Positions 50,126 through 50,206 of a stretch of DNA of 50,206 nucleotides are shown piece by piece. Under the pieces are notes generated by a model. The model saw nothing but the letters and a program-made list of their open reading frames with translations. It did not search any database and was not told where the DNA came from. Within the stretch, counting starts at the first letter, position 1. Each line of letters begins with the position of its first letter. The stretch lies in contig CAMWNG010000008.1 in the NCBI GenBank assembly GCA_947175575.1, forward strand, positions 1 to 50,206. Direction: 5' to 3'. The stretch comes from an uncultured Bacteroidales bacterium (lineage in GTDB: Bacteria > Bacteroidota > Bacteroidia > Bacteroidales > Muribaculaceae). The position numbers and the translations under genes are program-made.

Positions 50126-50129
50126 GTTT
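50106..50129. promoter_or_regulatory. Perfect 24-bp palindromic operator of fic
   Basis: It consists of half-site AAACTTGCCGAT and its exact reverse complement, centred between 50117 and 50118. It overlaps the -33 element of the fic promoter. With the extra half-site at 50064 it forms an operator array for the HTH domain of the Fic protein or a related regulator. Confidence 0.75.
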
Positions 50130-50206
50130 CAGCCCGGTATCTATAGCTTGAACCACGGCTCTTTCATTTAAGATTTCGTCTCCTTTTCAGGAAATGGGTT
50201 ATTTTA

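Noticed and set aside
1-50206. CRISPR arrays, prophage, insertion sequences, 16S/23S rRNA, known riboswitches
   Set aside because: I saw no regular spaced repeats, integrase or transposase genes, rRNA sequence or recognisable riboswitch cores on either strand.

Overview
The window is chromosomal DNA of a Bacteroidales bacterium, most likely a Muribaculaceae-type gut commensal. This is an inference from gene content and promoter form, not from a search. The pointers are repeated promoters of the Bacteroidetes form (-33 TTTG or TTG, 19-20 bp gap, -7 TAnnTTTG), DUF349, DUF3822 and DUF4270 genes, an S9/DPP-IV-type peptidase, an exported GH20 hexosaminidase, lipoproteins with acidic residues after the lipobox, and LytS/LytTR signalling. 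GC content is moderate. No phage, IS element, integrase or CRISPR array is visible.

Layout. 1-1370: two tandem copies of a small lipoprotein gene, separated by the broken C-terminus of a C10 (streptopain-like) cysteine protease. 1439-4622: ychF, then on the minus strand a 52-codon small gene and a padR-pspC pair with a palindromic operator. 4623-7912: a DUF349 coiled-coil protein and an undecaprenyl-phosphate sugar transferase. 17828-7934 (minus): one probable seven-gene operon from a single promoter, encoding a receiver/PEP-synthase-like protein, a coiled-coil protein ending in a sliding-clamp-binding motif, an S9 peptidase, a membrane protein, miaA, recR and a GNAT. 18045-24290 (plus): two nucleotidyltransferases, DUF3822, rsmD, asd and a Kef-type antiporter. 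24375-26588 (minus): GH20 hexosaminidase. 26880-32095 (plus): acyl-CoA synthetase, polyprenyl synthase, a degenerate starch-synthase-like protein and a DUF4270 lipoprotein. 32135-32470: tRNA-Thr(CGT) and tRNA-Lys(CTT). 32650-36425 (minus): an outer-membrane receptor-like barrel and an MscS channel. 36682-38327: acpP-fabF. 38542-40268: LytS/LytTR pair. 43166-40265 (minus): a NapH-NapG-like fusion with an exported iron-sulfur aldo/keto reductase. 43376-45306: a free-standing adenylation domain with a GNAT. 45425-50062: an orphan LuxR regulator, a TamA-like outer-membrane lipoprotein, a Gph-type phosphatase and an HTH-Fic gene with its own palindromic operators.

Most of the window is housekeeping: translation (YchF, MiaA, RsmD, tRNAs), fatty-acid synthesis (AcpP, FabF), isoprenoids, lysine/threonine supply (Asd) and the envelope. 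The parts most worth a second look are the NapH-NapG fusion plus Tat-lipoprotein reductase (a possible quinol-to-periplasm electron route), the clamp-motif coiled-coil protein in an operon with recR, the double-receiver ATP-grasp protein, the carrier-less adenylation-GNAT pair, the self-regulated HTH-Fic gene, and the 52-codon gene between ychF and pspC.
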